A stretch of DNA of 44,640 nucleotides from Anaerolineales bacterium (GTDB lineage Bacteria > Chloroflexota > Anaerolineae > Anaerolineales > Villigracilaceae), in assembly GCA_013140605.1 (NCBI GenBank), contig JABFSL010000121.1, positions 1 to 44,640 of the forward strand, written 5' to 3'. Below, piece by piece: positions 7,640 to 15,500 of this stretch. Each line of letters opens with the position of its first letter. The first letter of the stretch is position 1. The position numbers and the translations under genes were made by a program. The notes below the pieces were generated by a model. It had not been told where the DNA came from and searched no databases. It was given only the letters and a program-made list of their open reading frames with translations.

Positions 7640-8104
7640 CTATATGGCGCTCAACTCAGCAAGCAATTCTGTGCTATGTTCGGCAGGCCGCACGTTTTCA
7701 TAGACATGCTTTATATTGCCATCACCATCGATTAAAAATGTAGTACGAAGTACACCCTCATATTCCTTACCCATAAACTTCTTCGGTCCCCAAACGCCAT
7801 ACAGGTCACAAACTTTATGCCCCTCATCAGCGAGGAGCGGAAATTGAAGTTGAAATTTTTGCTTGAACTTAACATGCGATGCCACCGAATCAGGGCTGAC
7901 ACCCAGAATCACCACGCCAGCTTTATCATAGGCGGAATAATCATCGCGGAAGTTACAGGCTTCCCTTGTGCAGCCAGGCGTATCATCCTTGGGATAAAAA
8001 TACAGCACAACATTCCTGCCGCGATAATCAGATAATGTACGAAGTGTATTGGTGTCGTCCAACATTTCAAATTCAGGTGCAGGAATTCCAGACGCAATTG
8101 GCAT
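7640..8104 (-). CDS. bcp: Thioredoxin-dependent peroxiredoxin, Bcp/PrxQ type
   Basis: 154 residues, typical for the family. DDTPGCTREACNFRD holds the peroxidatic Cys (PGCT) and, five residues on, the second Cys used as resolving residue in many PrxQ proteins. VLGVSPDSVASHVKF and RTTFLIDGDGNIKHVY are standard. It reduces hydrogen and alkyl peroxides in the cytosol using thioredoxin. AAGGAG lies nine bases before the ATG. It stands alone on the minus strand; the tRNA-Leu and trigger factor genes diverge from it. An antioxidant next to a respiratory cluster is plausible, but no operon link is visible. Confidence 0.96.
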   Translation of the reverse strand: MPIASGIPAPEFEMLDDTNTLRTLSDYRGRNVVLYFYPKDDTPGCTREACNFRDDYSAYDKAGVVILGVSPDSVASHVKFKQKFQLQFPLLADEGHKVCDLYGVWGPKKFMGKEYEGVLRTTFLIDGDGNIKHVYENVRPAEHSTELLAELSAI

Positions 8105-8228
8105 GATCGATCTCCTTATAAGATTGCGCGCTATTATAACGGGGAAAAGGAAACAATTGAACTAGGAATTGGCTGAATAAAAAGATGGTGAGTGCGATTT
8201 TGTACAAGTTAAAATAATTTTACAAATC

Positions 8229-8257
8229 TTCAAAATAGGCATACCTTACGGTATAAT
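8229..8257 (+). promoter_or_regulatory. Promoter of tRNA-Leu
   Basis: TTCAAA (8229-8234), a 17-base spacer, then a perfect TATAAT (8252-8257), ending 33 bases before the tRNA. It may also drive trigger factor, since no terminator is visible between the tRNA and that gene. Confidence 0.7.
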
Positions 8258-8290
8258 TCCGCCCGCTAATTGCGGTATTAGATATCGCAT

Positions 8291-8372
8291 GGGGACGTGC
8301 TGGAACTGGCAGACAGGCATGACTTAGGATCATGTGTCGAAAGGCATGTGGGTTCGACTCCCACCGTCCTCA
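8291..8372 (+). tRNA. tRNA-Leu (anticodon UAG)
   Basis: 82 bases. The acceptor stem GGGGACG/CGTCCTC has one G-T pair and discriminator A. The anticodon stem CATGA/TCATG encloses the loop CTTAGGA, giving anticodon TAG. A long class II variable arm (about TGTCGAAAGGCAT) and a T-arm GTGGG-TTCGACT-CCCAC follow. CCA is not encoded. The long variable arm and the anticodon together fix the identity as leucine. Confidence 0.96.
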
Positions 8373-8435
8373 CTACTACAATAAACCGTCAAGATCATAA
8401 AGGTCTTTGGGGTTTGAAATCATAAAGAGGTCACA

Positions 8436-9896
8436 TTGAACATCGAAAAACAATACCAGGAAGACCATTCGGTAAAACTGATCGTTGAAGTGGATCAGGA
8501 AAAAATGAATTTGTACAAACGCCGCGCTGCCACCAAGATCGCATCGCGCGGGAACATTGCAGGGTTTCGCCCGGGCAAAGCCCCGTATGAGATCGTGCTC
8601 CGCACGTATGGTGAATCTGCGATCACAGAACAGGCCGTTGACCTGCTCATTGACGCGGAATACAACAACATCCTTAAGGAAGCGGAAGTGAATCCCGGTG
8701 CGGCTGGCACGCTCGAATCTGTGGACAGCCTAATTCCTCCGAAATTTACCTTTAGCGTACCACTAGCCCCTGAGGTTGATCTCGGCGATTATTATTCAAT
8801 CCGCATGCCCTATGAATGGAAAGCTCCTGAACAGGCAGATTTTGACAAAGCCGTTGAGGATCTGCGCCAGATGTATGCCACCACTGAAAATGTAGACCGC
8901 GCCATTGAAGTTGGCGATTACGTTTTAGTGGATGTGAAATCTGAAACCAAGGAAGTTAACCGCACAGGCTTTGCCACATTTGTGCGCAGTGAAGACCGCG
9001 ACACTGAATGGCCTTATAACGGTTTCGCCAAAGAACTTGTTGGATTAAAAGCTGGCGAGAGCAAGAGCATTAGTCATGAATTCCCGCAGGATTGGGAAGT
9101 GGAAGAATTAAAAGGCGTGACCGCCGAGATCGAAGTAACGGTCAAGACCGTGCGCGGCGTGACCCTGCCCGACCTCAACGATGAATTCGCGAAGATGACC
9201 GGCGCAGGCGAAACCCTCGATGTGCTGACTGAAGCTGTGAAAAAGGATGTAGAGTCAAAATCACAGGCTAATTACGATGATGTTTATTTTGTTGAGCTGA
9301 TCGAAAAGGTCAAGGAAACTGCGAAGGTTAAATATCACGAGCATACACTTGAACACGAAGGCGAACATGTTCTATCCGATCTTTCCAACCGCCTCTCCCA
9401 ACAAAACATGGACCTGGAGACCTACTTCAAAGTCCGCGAAACGACACGTGAGAAATTCATTGAAGAGGAAGTTAACCCTGTAGCCAGAAAACGCCTTGAG
9501 CGCGGATTGATCCTCGATGAGATCGTACGCAGGGAAAACATCCAACTCGACAATGATCTGCTTGATGCGGAATTCAACGACACGCTTAACAGCCTGGCCC
9601 AACAGGGCATGGATTTCAGCAAGATCCGCGGCGGCAAAAAAGGACAAAAACAATTGAGCGAAGCCATTGCAATGGAATCCGCGAGCCGCGTGATGACGCG
9701 CAAGGCGCTCGACATGCTCAAGTTGATCGCAACGGGTGAATATAAACCCGCTGAAACAGAAGCGGTCGAAGAAACTGCTCCAGCCGAAGTGATCGAGGAA
9801 GAAAAACCCAAGGCGAAGAAAAAGTCGAAGAAGGCCGAAGCAGACCCGGAGTTAAGCGAGAACGTTTCTTCATCCTCAGAAGAAAAAGCCGAGTAA
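8436..9896 (+). CDS. tig: Trigger factor, ribosome-associated chaperone and peptidyl-prolyl isomerase
   Basis: 486 residues from a TTG start, supported by AAAGAGG five bases upstream. The N-terminal ribosome-binding domain carries the signature GFRPGKAPYEIV. An FKBP-type isomerase domain follows (about 150-240), then a long helical chaperone domain. The last 45 residues are a low-complexity Glu/Lys/Ala tail, making the protein somewhat longer than the common 430-450. It binds nascent chains at the ribosome exit. clpP follows, as in many bacteria, but a hairpin at 9901-9927 separates them. Confidence 0.96.
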   Translation: MNIEKQYQEDHSVKLIVEVDQEKMNLYKRRAATKIASRGNIAGFRPGKAPYEIVLRTYGESAITEQAVDLLIDAEYNNILKEAEVNPGAAGTLESVDSLIPPKFTFSVPLAPEVDLGDYYSIRMPYEWKAPEQADFDKAVEDLRQMYATTENVDRAIEVGDYVLVDVKSETKEVNRTGFATFVRSEDRDTEWPYNGFAKELVGLKAGESKSISHEFPQDWEVEELKGVTAEIEVTVKTVRGVTLPDLNDEFAKMTGAGETLDVLTEAVKKDVESKSQANYDDVYFVELIEKVKETAKVKYHEHTLEHEGEHVLSDLSNRLSQQNMDLETYFKVRETTREKFIEEEVNPVARKRLERGLILDEIVRRENIQLDNDLLDAEFNDTLNSLAQQGMDFSKIRGGKKGQKQLSEAIAMESASRVMTRKALDMLKLIATGEYKPAETEAVEETAPAEVIEEEKPKAKKKSKKAEADPELSENVSSSSEEKAE

Positions 9897-9900
9897 ATCA

Positions 9901-9927
9901 CAAGGGCGGGTTAATAACTCGCCCTTG
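9901..9927 (+). terminator. Probable terminator after tig
   Basis: CAAGGGCGGG/CTCGCCCTTG is a 10-bp stem with one G-T pair and a seven-base loop, starting four bases after the tig stop. The tail is AAAATTTAAT, not a clean T-run, so termination may be partial. Confidence 0.6.
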
Positions 9928-9989
9928 AAAATTTAATAAAAATCCAATAGACTTTGTGTATGATTGTCCCATCAAAAAGGAGACAACAA

Positions 9990-10601
9990 ATGATCCCAGA
10001 TTTTAAAAATATAGTACCAATGGTCGTTGAAAATACCGGCCGCGGCGAACGCGCTTATGATATTTATTCGCTCCTGCTAAAAGAGCGAATCATTTTCCTC
10101 GGCACGCCGATCGATGACCAGGTTGCGAACGTGATCGTTGCGCAATTATTGTTTTTGAATCACGAAGATCCTGAAAAGGAAATCCGCATGTACATCAACT
10201 CGCCCGGCGGAGTGATCTACGCGGGGCTTGCGATCTACGACACGATGCAGATCATTTCGAACCCGATCAACACTGTGGCGATTGGAGTCACCGCTTCCTT
10301 CGGGACTGTGTTGCTGACCGCTGGCACGAAGGGCAGACGCTACGCCCTGCCCAACGCAACCATTCACATGCACCAACCGCTTGGCGGCGCGCAGGGACAG
10401 GCGACTGACATCGCAATTCAAGCCAAGCAAATTATGCGTTTGAAGGCGCTGCTAAATGATGTGATGGCGAAACATACGGGTCAGCCTCTCGAAGTGATCG
10501 AGCGCGATCTCGACCGCGATTATTATCTGGATGCCCAACAGGCTGTTGACTATGGTTTGATAGACCAGATCATCGAGACGCCGGAGAAGGTAACCAAGTA
10601 A
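9990..10601 (+). CDS. clpP: ATP-dependent Clp protease proteolytic subunit
   Basis: 203 residues from the ATG at 9990, placed eight bases after AGGAG; an in-frame ATG at 9954 lacks a ribosome site and adds a non-family N-terminus. The catalytic triad is S103 (TASFG), H128 (IHMHQP) and D177 (RDYYLD). The [17 protein letters not shown] stretch departs from the usual AASMGAxLL but keeps the serine. It forms the tetradecameric barrel that degrades unfolded proteins fed by ClpX or ClpC. AGTAA heptads and a terminator follow the stop. Confidence 0.96.
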   Translation: MIPDFKNIVPMVVENTGRGERAYDIYSLLLKERIIFLGTPIDDQVANVIVAQLLFLNHEDPEKEIRMYINSPGGVIYAGLAIYDTMQIISNPINTVAIGVTASFGTVLLTAGTKGRRYALPNATIHMHQPLGGAQGQATDIAIQAKQIMRLKALLNDVMAKHTGQPLEVIERDLDRDYYLDAQQAVDYGLIDQIIETPEKVTK

Positions 10602-10604
10602 TTT

Positions 10605-10632
10605 AGTAACGAGTAAAAAGTAATGAGTAACA
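10605..10632 (+). repeat. Four-unit heptanucleotide array (AGTAANN) after clpP
   Basis: Units AGTAACG, AGTAAAA, AGTAATG and AGTAACA follow each other without gaps. A fifth AGTAA word is formed by the clpP stop codon itself. Because seven is not a multiple of three, TAA occurs in all three reading frames. Confidence 0.85.
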
Positions 10633-10661
10633 AGACCCTGAGGAGAAATCTTCGGGGTCTT
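10632..10661 (+). terminator. Terminator after clpP
   Basis: AAGACCCTGAGGA pairs with TCTTCGGGGTCTT (13 bp, two G-T pairs) around a four-base loop. The tail ACTTTATAAT is only weakly T-rich. Confidence 0.65.
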
Positions 10662-10712
10662 ACTTTATAATAGCGAACGCAATTGGAAGTGTCGGTACTC
10701 GACCACCAATCG

Positions 10713-10740
10713 TAAATCTAAAATCATAAATCGGAAATCA
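10713..10740 (+). repeat. Four-unit heptanucleotide array directly before the HAD gene
   Basis: Units TAAATCT, AAAATCA, TAAATCG and GAAATCA share the core AAATC with a period of seven. The array ends one base before the ATG at 10742 and occupies the place where a Shine-Dalgarno would be; none is seen. Confidence 0.75.
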
Positions 10741-10741
10741 A

Positions 10742-11533
10742 ATGCTCCCCTCAAACATAAAAGCCCTCATCTTAGATATGGACGGCGTGATCTGGAAAGG
10801 TGACGCACCCATCGGCGACCTGCCAGCCACATTCAATCGAATCCGCGAGCGCGGATTGAAATTCGTATTTGCAACAAACAACGGGACAAAGACTCCCGAA
10901 GAATATCAGGAGAAATTACGCGAGCTCGGCGTGGAAGTTGAACCCTGGCAGATCGTGACCTCCGCTTTGGGAATCGCTTTCATGCTGTCCGCTACGCGAA
11001 AATATCCGCGCGGGACAAAGATATTCATGATCGGCGAGGACGGCATCCGCGTGGCGCTGGAAGAAAAAGGATTCGAGATCCTGTCTACTGAGGATGCACC
11101 ACAGGCGCAAGTGTTTGTGATGGGAATTGACCGCACCATTAACTTCATGAAAGTAGCCGAAGCGACTCTACTCGTGCGTGCTGGGATTCCATTTTATACA
11201 ACCAATACAGATAAAACCTTCCCCACCCCGCGCGGAGAAATCCCCGGGTCGGGTTCATGGCTTTCTGTGATTACTTCTGCAACAGGAGTTGAGCCAATCG
11301 TGGCGGGCAAGCCATTCCCATTTTTAATGGAATTATCTTTGGAAAGATTGGGAACAACGAAAGAGGAAACCCTTGTTGTTGGCGATAGGCTTGAGACTGA
11401 TATAGCGGCAGGTCAGTCAGTGGGATGCCCAACCGCGTTGGTGTTGAGCGGAGTTTCCACAAAGGCGCAGGCGGATGCGTGGATGCCGAGGATGGATGTG
11501 ATTGCGGAGAGTTTGAGCGGTTTAGTGAAGTAA
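10742..11533 (+). CDS. HAD-superfamily phosphatase, subfamily IIA (NagD-like)
   Basis: 263 residues. Motif I is LDMDGVIWKGD (nucleophile D12, acid D14). FATNNGTKTPEEY is motif II as seen in NagD and PNPase-type phosphatases. The lysine motif is VAGKPFPFLMEL and motif IV is VGDRLETDIAAGQ. The C2-type cap lies between motifs II and III. These cytosolic Mg-dependent enzymes hydrolyse small phosphates such as nucleoside monophosphates, phosphoglycolate or sugar phosphates; the substrate cannot be told from sequence. No SD precedes the ATG; instead a heptad array abuts it. Confidence 0.9.
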   Translation: MLPSNIKALILDMDGVIWKGDAPIGDLPATFNRIRERGLKFVFATNNGTKTPEEYQEKLRELGVEVEPWQIVTSALGIAFMLSATRKYPRGTKIFMIGEDGIRVALEEKGFEILSTEDAPQAQVFVMGIDRTINFMKVAEATLLVRAGIPFYTTNTDKTFPTPRGEIPGSGSWLSVITSATGVEPIVAGKPFPFLMELSLERLGTTKEETLVVGDRLETDIAAGQSVGCPTALVLSGVSTKAQADAWMPRMDVIAESLSGLVK

Positions 11534-11542
11534 AAAGTAAAA
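11529..11542 (+). repeat. Two AGTAAAA heptads at the HAD gene stop codon
   Basis: Two perfect AGTAAAA units; the first contains the TAA stop of the HAD gene. This is the same word as in the array after clpP. Confidence 0.7.
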
Positions 11543-11553
11543 GGCTGTTACAA

Positions 11554-11707
11554 GTGGTGGTCGAGTAGCCCCGCTGATTTTCGCGGGGCGTACCGAGACC
11601 ACACCGCGGAGTTGGTAAGGTAAAATCAAGCAAATCAAAATTAAATCGCAAGCACGTGGTCTCGATACGCCCTTCGCAAAGTTCGCTCAGGGCTACTCGA
11701 CCACCAC
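11554..11707. mobile_element. MITE-like inverted-repeat element upstream of the TIR-NB-ARC gene
   Basis: 154 bp with perfect 18-bp terminal inverted repeats, GTGGTGGTCGAGTAGCCC (11554-11571) and its complement (11690-11707). A second inverted pair lies inside (11589-11602 and 11656-11669, 13 of 14 matching). Each half also folds on itself: 11557-11602 and 11656-11705. It has no coding capacity and no clear target duplication. A short related piece, GGTACTCGACCACC, occurs at 10694-10707. It ends 20 bases before the ATG of the next gene. Confidence 0.75.
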
Positions 11708-11727
11708 CATTCACAGGGAGTTGCACG

Positions 11728-14268
11728 ATGAAATTCGATGTCTTCCTCAGTCACAACGGAAAAGATAAACCTGCTGTTGAAATCCTTGCTCATAAGTTGG
11801 AAGCAAAGGGATTCACAGTCTGGCTCGATAAGTGGAATTTGATTCCCGGCGAGCCATGGCAGGAAGGACTTGAAGAAGCGCTCGATGATTGCCAAACCTA
11901 TACAGTATTTGTCGGCCCATCTGGAATCGGTCCGTGGGAAAATGAAGAAATGCGCGTTGCAATTGAAGAACGTGTAAAAGATAAAAAGCGCCGCGTGATT
12001 CCAGTCTTATTACCGGGCGCACCAGATAACACCTCACTAAAACTTCCGCGCTTTCTTACAAGATTAACCTGGGTGGATTTTCGTTCAGGAATAAATGATG
12101 AAGACACCTTATACCGCCTAGAATGTGGGATCAAAGGCGTTGCTCCTAAACCGCTGACAAAGTCAGAATCAACAACATTCACGAGCGACACACCTTCCGT
12201 AGGCGACCTTCCTCTCGGTTCATATCTTCCCTTCTCCCCCAATCCATTATTCACGGGCCGCGTAGAAGATTTACGAAAACTCGCCGACGCGCTTGTAAAC
12301 CACGCATCGCCTGGAACAGTCATCACGCAAGCCATCACCGGCATGGGCGGACTCGGCAAGACTCAACTTGCAGTTGAATTTGCATATCGGTATGGAAATC
12401 AATTTCAAGGTGTGCATTGGTTGAATTTGGCTGACCCAACCACACTGGATTCTGAAATTGCTTCATGCGGACAAAAAATGGGATTGGATTATTGGCCTGA
12501 TGACCAGCCCTCTCAAGTGGCGATGACCGAATTCACATGGAAGGCACAAGGTCCGCGCTTGTTGATCCTCGATAACTTTGAAGATGTCACAAACGCAAAT
12601 AATGTACTGCCGCGCTTTCGGCATTCGAGTATTCACATTTTGGTGACCTCACGCCGCTCGGACTGGCTGCCAACAACGGGCTTGAATCCCATTTTGCTTG
12701 AATTGTTTTCCCCCGCAGAAAGCCTTGATTTTCTAAAACGATCGCTGCCAAAACGAAAAGACAATGATACTGAACTGAACACTTTGTCAGAGAGACTGGG
12801 ACATTTACCGCTCGCACTGGAACTCGCCAGCCGTTATTTAAACGGACACAACCGTTTGAGCGTGACTGATTATCTTACGCAGACAAAAGAGGCACTTGAA
12901 CACGCCTCGATGAATGCCTGGAAAAAGGATGTTCTTGGATTAACGCCCACACAGCATGACACAAGTTTACTCAGCACCTTTGCGCTTTCATGGCTTGCGC
13001 TAAAAGATGAAATCGCGCAAAAGATGTTTCAAAGCGCTGGCTACCTTGCGCCGAATACAGCCATCCCGCTTGAGATATTTGAGAAGGCACTGGAAATTTC
13101 AAGCGAACAATGCGATGAAGCCCTGACATTGCTTTACGGTTTGGGATTATTGCGCGAAAGTGAATCGCAACCTACCATTCACCCATTGCTGGCTGAATAT
13201 GCGCGCGGATTATCACAAGAGAGCATCAAAATTCTCGAAGCGCTTGCAGATACCCTTGCCACGTTATCAAAAGAAGCAACTGATACAGGCTTGCCTGCGC
13301 GCTTTGACTCGATCAAGCCACATATCCCCGTTCTTGCTTTGTTTGCCGAGAATAAAAAAATAGAAGATGCTGGCACATTGTGGAATAACTACGGCAGTCA
13401 TTTAAAGATGATTGCTGATTATCCTGGCGCACGAGTAGCTTACAAGCGCGCCTTAAAGATTGATCCTGATAAAGCTACATATATCGGCAACTTAGGTGAG
13501 GTCATGCGAGAGCAGGGCGATTTGGATGGTGCACGCGTAACTCACGAACGCGCCTTGAAAATAGATGAAGGATCATTCGGTCTCAATCACCCTCATGTTG
13601 CAATTCGTATCAACAACTTGGCGGCTGTATTCTACGAACTAGGCAATTTGAACGATGCACGCGCAGCTTTCGAACGCGCTCTGAAAATAGATGAAACATC
13701 TTTCGGGTTAGATCATCCCAATGTTGCCAGAGATGTAAATAATTTAGGCGAGGTCATGCGAATGCAAGAAGATTTAAATGGCGCACGCGCGGCCTATGAG
13801 CGTGCGCTGAAAATAGATGAAGCGACATTCGGCCCTAATCATCCCAAGGTCGGCATTGATATCAACAACCTCGGCGTGGTCATGAAAGATCAAGGCGATT
13901 TGGCCGGTGCTCGTGCGGCTTTTGAGCGCGCCTTGAAAATAGATGAAGCAAATTTTGGTTCTGAACATCCCAATGTTGCCAGAGATGTCAACAACCTCGG
14001 CAGTGTGATGCGAGCCCAAGGCGATTTGGTGGGTGCACGCGCGGCTTATGAGCGTGCCTTGAAAATAGATGAAGCATCCTTTGGTTCTGACCATCCTAAT
14101 GTTGCCAGAGACGTCAACAACCTCGGCATGGTAATGAAAGACCAGGGCGATTTGGTTGGCGCACGGGCGGCTTACGAGCGTGCACTTGCAATCTTCAAAA
14201 AGTTTTTACCGCCCGATCATCCCAATATAAAAACTGTGCAAGACAATTTGGATTCGTTGGATGAATAA
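11728..14268 (+). CDS. TIR-NB-ARC-TPR protein, bacterial NLR-like (STAND) candidate immune sensor
   Basis: 846 residues from the ATG at 11728, eight bases after AGGGAG. The TIR domain is residues 1 to about 135: FDVFLSHNGKDK, LDKWNLIPGEPW, then VFVGPSGIGPWENEEM, where W70 and E74 match the spacing of the catalytic Glu in NAD-cleaving TIRs. The NB-ARC ATPase spans about 165-500: P-loop GMGGLGKT (205-212), Walker B LLILDNFED, sensor LVTSRR, GHLPLALELA, and a winged helix ending with HPLLAEYA. The rest is a TPR array, about 545-846, with six 42-residue units resembling kinesin-light-chain-type TPRs. In the STAND model TPRs sense a trigger, the ATPase oligomerises and the TIR consumes NAD. A defence role is inference. 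It stands alone between housekeeping genes, with inverted-repeat elements on both sides. Confidence 0.92.
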   Translation: MKFDVFLSHNGKDKPAVEILAHKLEAKGFTVWLDKWNLIPGEPWQEGLEEALDDCQTYTVFVGPSGIGPWENEEMRVAIEERVKDKKRRVIPVLLPGAPDNTSLKLPRFLTRLTWVDFRSGINDEDTLYRLECGIKGVAPKPLTKSESTTFTSDTPSVGDLPLGSYLPFSPNPLFTGRVEDLRKLADALVNHASPGTVITQAITGMGGLGKTQLAVEFAYRYGNQFQGVHWLNLADPTTLDSEIASCGQKMGLDYWPDDQPSQVAMTEFTWKAQGPRLLILDNFEDVTNANNVLPRFRHSSIHILVTSRRSDWLPTTGLNPILLELFSPAESLDFLKRSLPKRKDNDTELNTLSERLGHLPLALELASRYLNGHNRLSVTDYLTQTKEALEHASMNAWKKDVLGLTPTQHDTSLLSTFALSWLALKDEIAQKMFQSAGYLAPNTAIPLEIFEKALEISSEQCDEALTLLYGLGLLRESESQPTIHPLLAEYARGLSQESIKILEALADTLATLSKEATDTGLPARFDSIKPHIPVLALFAENKKIEDAGTLWNNYGSHLKMIADYPGARVAYKRALKIDPDKATYIGNLGEVMREQGDLDGARVTHERALKIDEGSFGLNHPHVAIRINNLAAVFYELGNLNDARAAFERALKIDETSFGLDHPNVARDVNNLGEVMRMQEDLNGARAAYERALKIDEATFGPNHPKVGIDINNLGVVMKDQGDLAGARAAFERALKIDEANFGSEHPNVARDVNNLGSVMRAQGDLVGARAAYERALKIDEASFGSDHPNVARDVNNLGMVMKDQGDLVGARAAYERALAIFKKFLPPDHPNIKTVQDNLDSLDE
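13516..14265 (+). repeat. Tandem 126-bp repeats encoding the TPR array
   Basis: Units start at 13516, 13642, 13768, 13894, 14020 and 14146; the last is shorter and divergent. Units 3 to 5 are very similar at the DNA level, including shared runs such as TTGAAAATAGATGAAGC and CATCCCAATGTTGCCAGAGA. Each unit encodes a helix pair with the consensus GDLxGARAAYERALKIDE followed by HPNVARDVNNLG. Confidence 0.9.
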
Positions 14269-14273
14269 TACGT

Positions 14274-14389
14274 AGGGGCGACCCGCCATGCTCAATGTCG
14301 TTCTGAGCAGCAGCGAAGAACCTCTGCGAATATCTCAGAGACCCTTCGCTACGCTCAGGGAATCATGGTTGGTTTGGCGGTTCGCCCTT
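14274..14389. repeat. Nested hairpin repeat between the TIR gene and rlmN
   Basis: The outer arms AGGGGCGACCCGCCA (14274-14288) and TGGCGGTTCGCCCTT (14375-14389) pair with two mismatches. Inside is a second inverted pair, TTCTGAGC..GCGAAG with CTTCGCTACGCTCAGGGAA. It resembles dispersed intergenic hairpins and does not code. It occupies most of the rlmN leader. Confidence 0.7.
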
Positions 14390-14410
14390 GCAGTCTGGTA
14401 TCATATCTCC

Positions 14411-15496
14411 ATGCTTATTTACGATCTCGATCTACCCGGTCTCACCAAACTGCTCAAAGAGTGGAAAGAACCCGCCTACCGCGCCAAACAGGTCTGGCAG
14501 GGACTGTATCAGCACTTTTATGATTCGCCTGAGCAATTCACAACCCTGCCAAAATCACTGCGCGACAAACTCGCAGAGCATGTCACCTTTACTCCTTTCA
14601 GCGTAAAAGTTGTTCAGGATTCTTCCGATGGAACAACGCGCAAAACCCTCTTCGAATTGCCCGATGAAAATCTGATCGAAGCCGTGTTGATGCGCTACGG
14701 CGACCCAGCCGACAACCCGCAGATCTCTCCGTCCTCCACGGGGCGCGGTGCAAAGAATCGGCGCACGCTTTGTATTTCATCGCAGGCAGGCTGTGCAATG
14801 GGATGCGTCTTCTGCGCCACAGGTCAGCTTGGATTCAAGCGTCACCTTTCAAGCGGAGAGATCGTCGCGCAGGTCATGTACTATGCGCGCCAGTTGAAGT
14901 CTCAGGATGAAGTCGTGACTAATGTGGTGCTAATGGGCATGGGCGAACCATTCCATAACTACGAAAACACAATGGCCGCCATTGACCGACTCAACGACGC
15001 CGATGGATACAATTTCGGAGCGCGACGCTTCACCATCTCGACTGTGGGCATGGTGCCCGCCATCAAGCGCTTCGCTGACGAAAAGAGACAGGTCAACCTG
15101 GCCGTATCCCTGCATGAAGTGGATGACACATCCCGTTCAGCGATGATGCCGATCAACAGACGTTATAAAATTGAAGAAGTGCTCGATGCCTGTGAATATT
15201 ACGTGGCGCAGACCAGCCGCCGAGTCACATTTGAATGGGCGTTGATCAACGGCGTGAACGACACGCCCGAAGTCGCGAAAAAACTCGCCGCCAAATTACG
15301 CGGTTTGATGTGCCATGTCAACGCCATACCGCTCAATCCCACTGCAGGCTTCAACGGCAAGGCAACAGACCGTCAGCGGGCAATCATATTCAAAGAAACG
15401 CTGGAGCAGGCTGGGATCCCGTGCACGATCCGCATGAGACGCGGCATAGACATCGCCGCAGGCTGTGGTCAACTGGCAGGGGCAGAATCAAGATAA
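14411..15496 (+). CDS. rlmN: Dual-specificity 23S rRNA/tRNA adenine C2-methyltransferase (radical SAM)
   Basis: 361 residues from the ATG at 14411; an earlier ATG at 14288 would translate through the repeat element and is rejected. The radical SAM cluster is C128-x3-C132-x2-C135 (AGCAMGCVFCATG), preceded by RTLCISSQ. The C-terminal GIDIAAGCGQL holds the methyl-carrying Cys (C352). An N-terminal RNA-binding helical domain starts at LIYDLDLPGLTKLL with YRAKQVWQGLY. It methylates A2503 of 23S rRNA and A37 of some tRNAs. Length and motifs are normal. Confidence 0.96.
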   Translation: MLIYDLDLPGLTKLLKEWKEPAYRAKQVWQGLYQHFYDSPEQFTTLPKSLRDKLAEHVTFTPFSVKVVQDSSDGTTRKTLFELPDENLIEAVLMRYGDPADNPQISPSSTGRGAKNRRTLCISSQAGCAMGCVFCATGQLGFKRHLSSGEIVAQVMYYARQLKSQDEVVTNVVLMGMGEPFHNYENTMAAIDRLNDADGYNFGARRFTISTVGMVPAIKRFADEKRQVNLAVSLHEVDDTSRSAMMPINRRYKIEEVLDACEYYVAQTSRRVTFEWALINGVNDTPEVAKKLAAKLRGLMCHVNAIPLNPTAGFNGKATDRQRAIIFKETLEQAGIPCTIRMRRGIDIAAGCGQLAGAESR

Positions 15497-15500
15497 ATGA

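Noticed and set aside
13516-14265. Regular spacing of near-identical DNA units, reminiscent of an array such as CRISPR
   Set aside because: The 126-bp period is in frame and encodes TPR helices; there are no short identical repeats with unrelated spacers and no cas genes.
14288-14410. N-terminal 41-residue extension of RlmN from an upstream ATG
   Set aside because: The extension is translated repeat sequence with no family similarity; the inner ATG gives the normal RlmN start.
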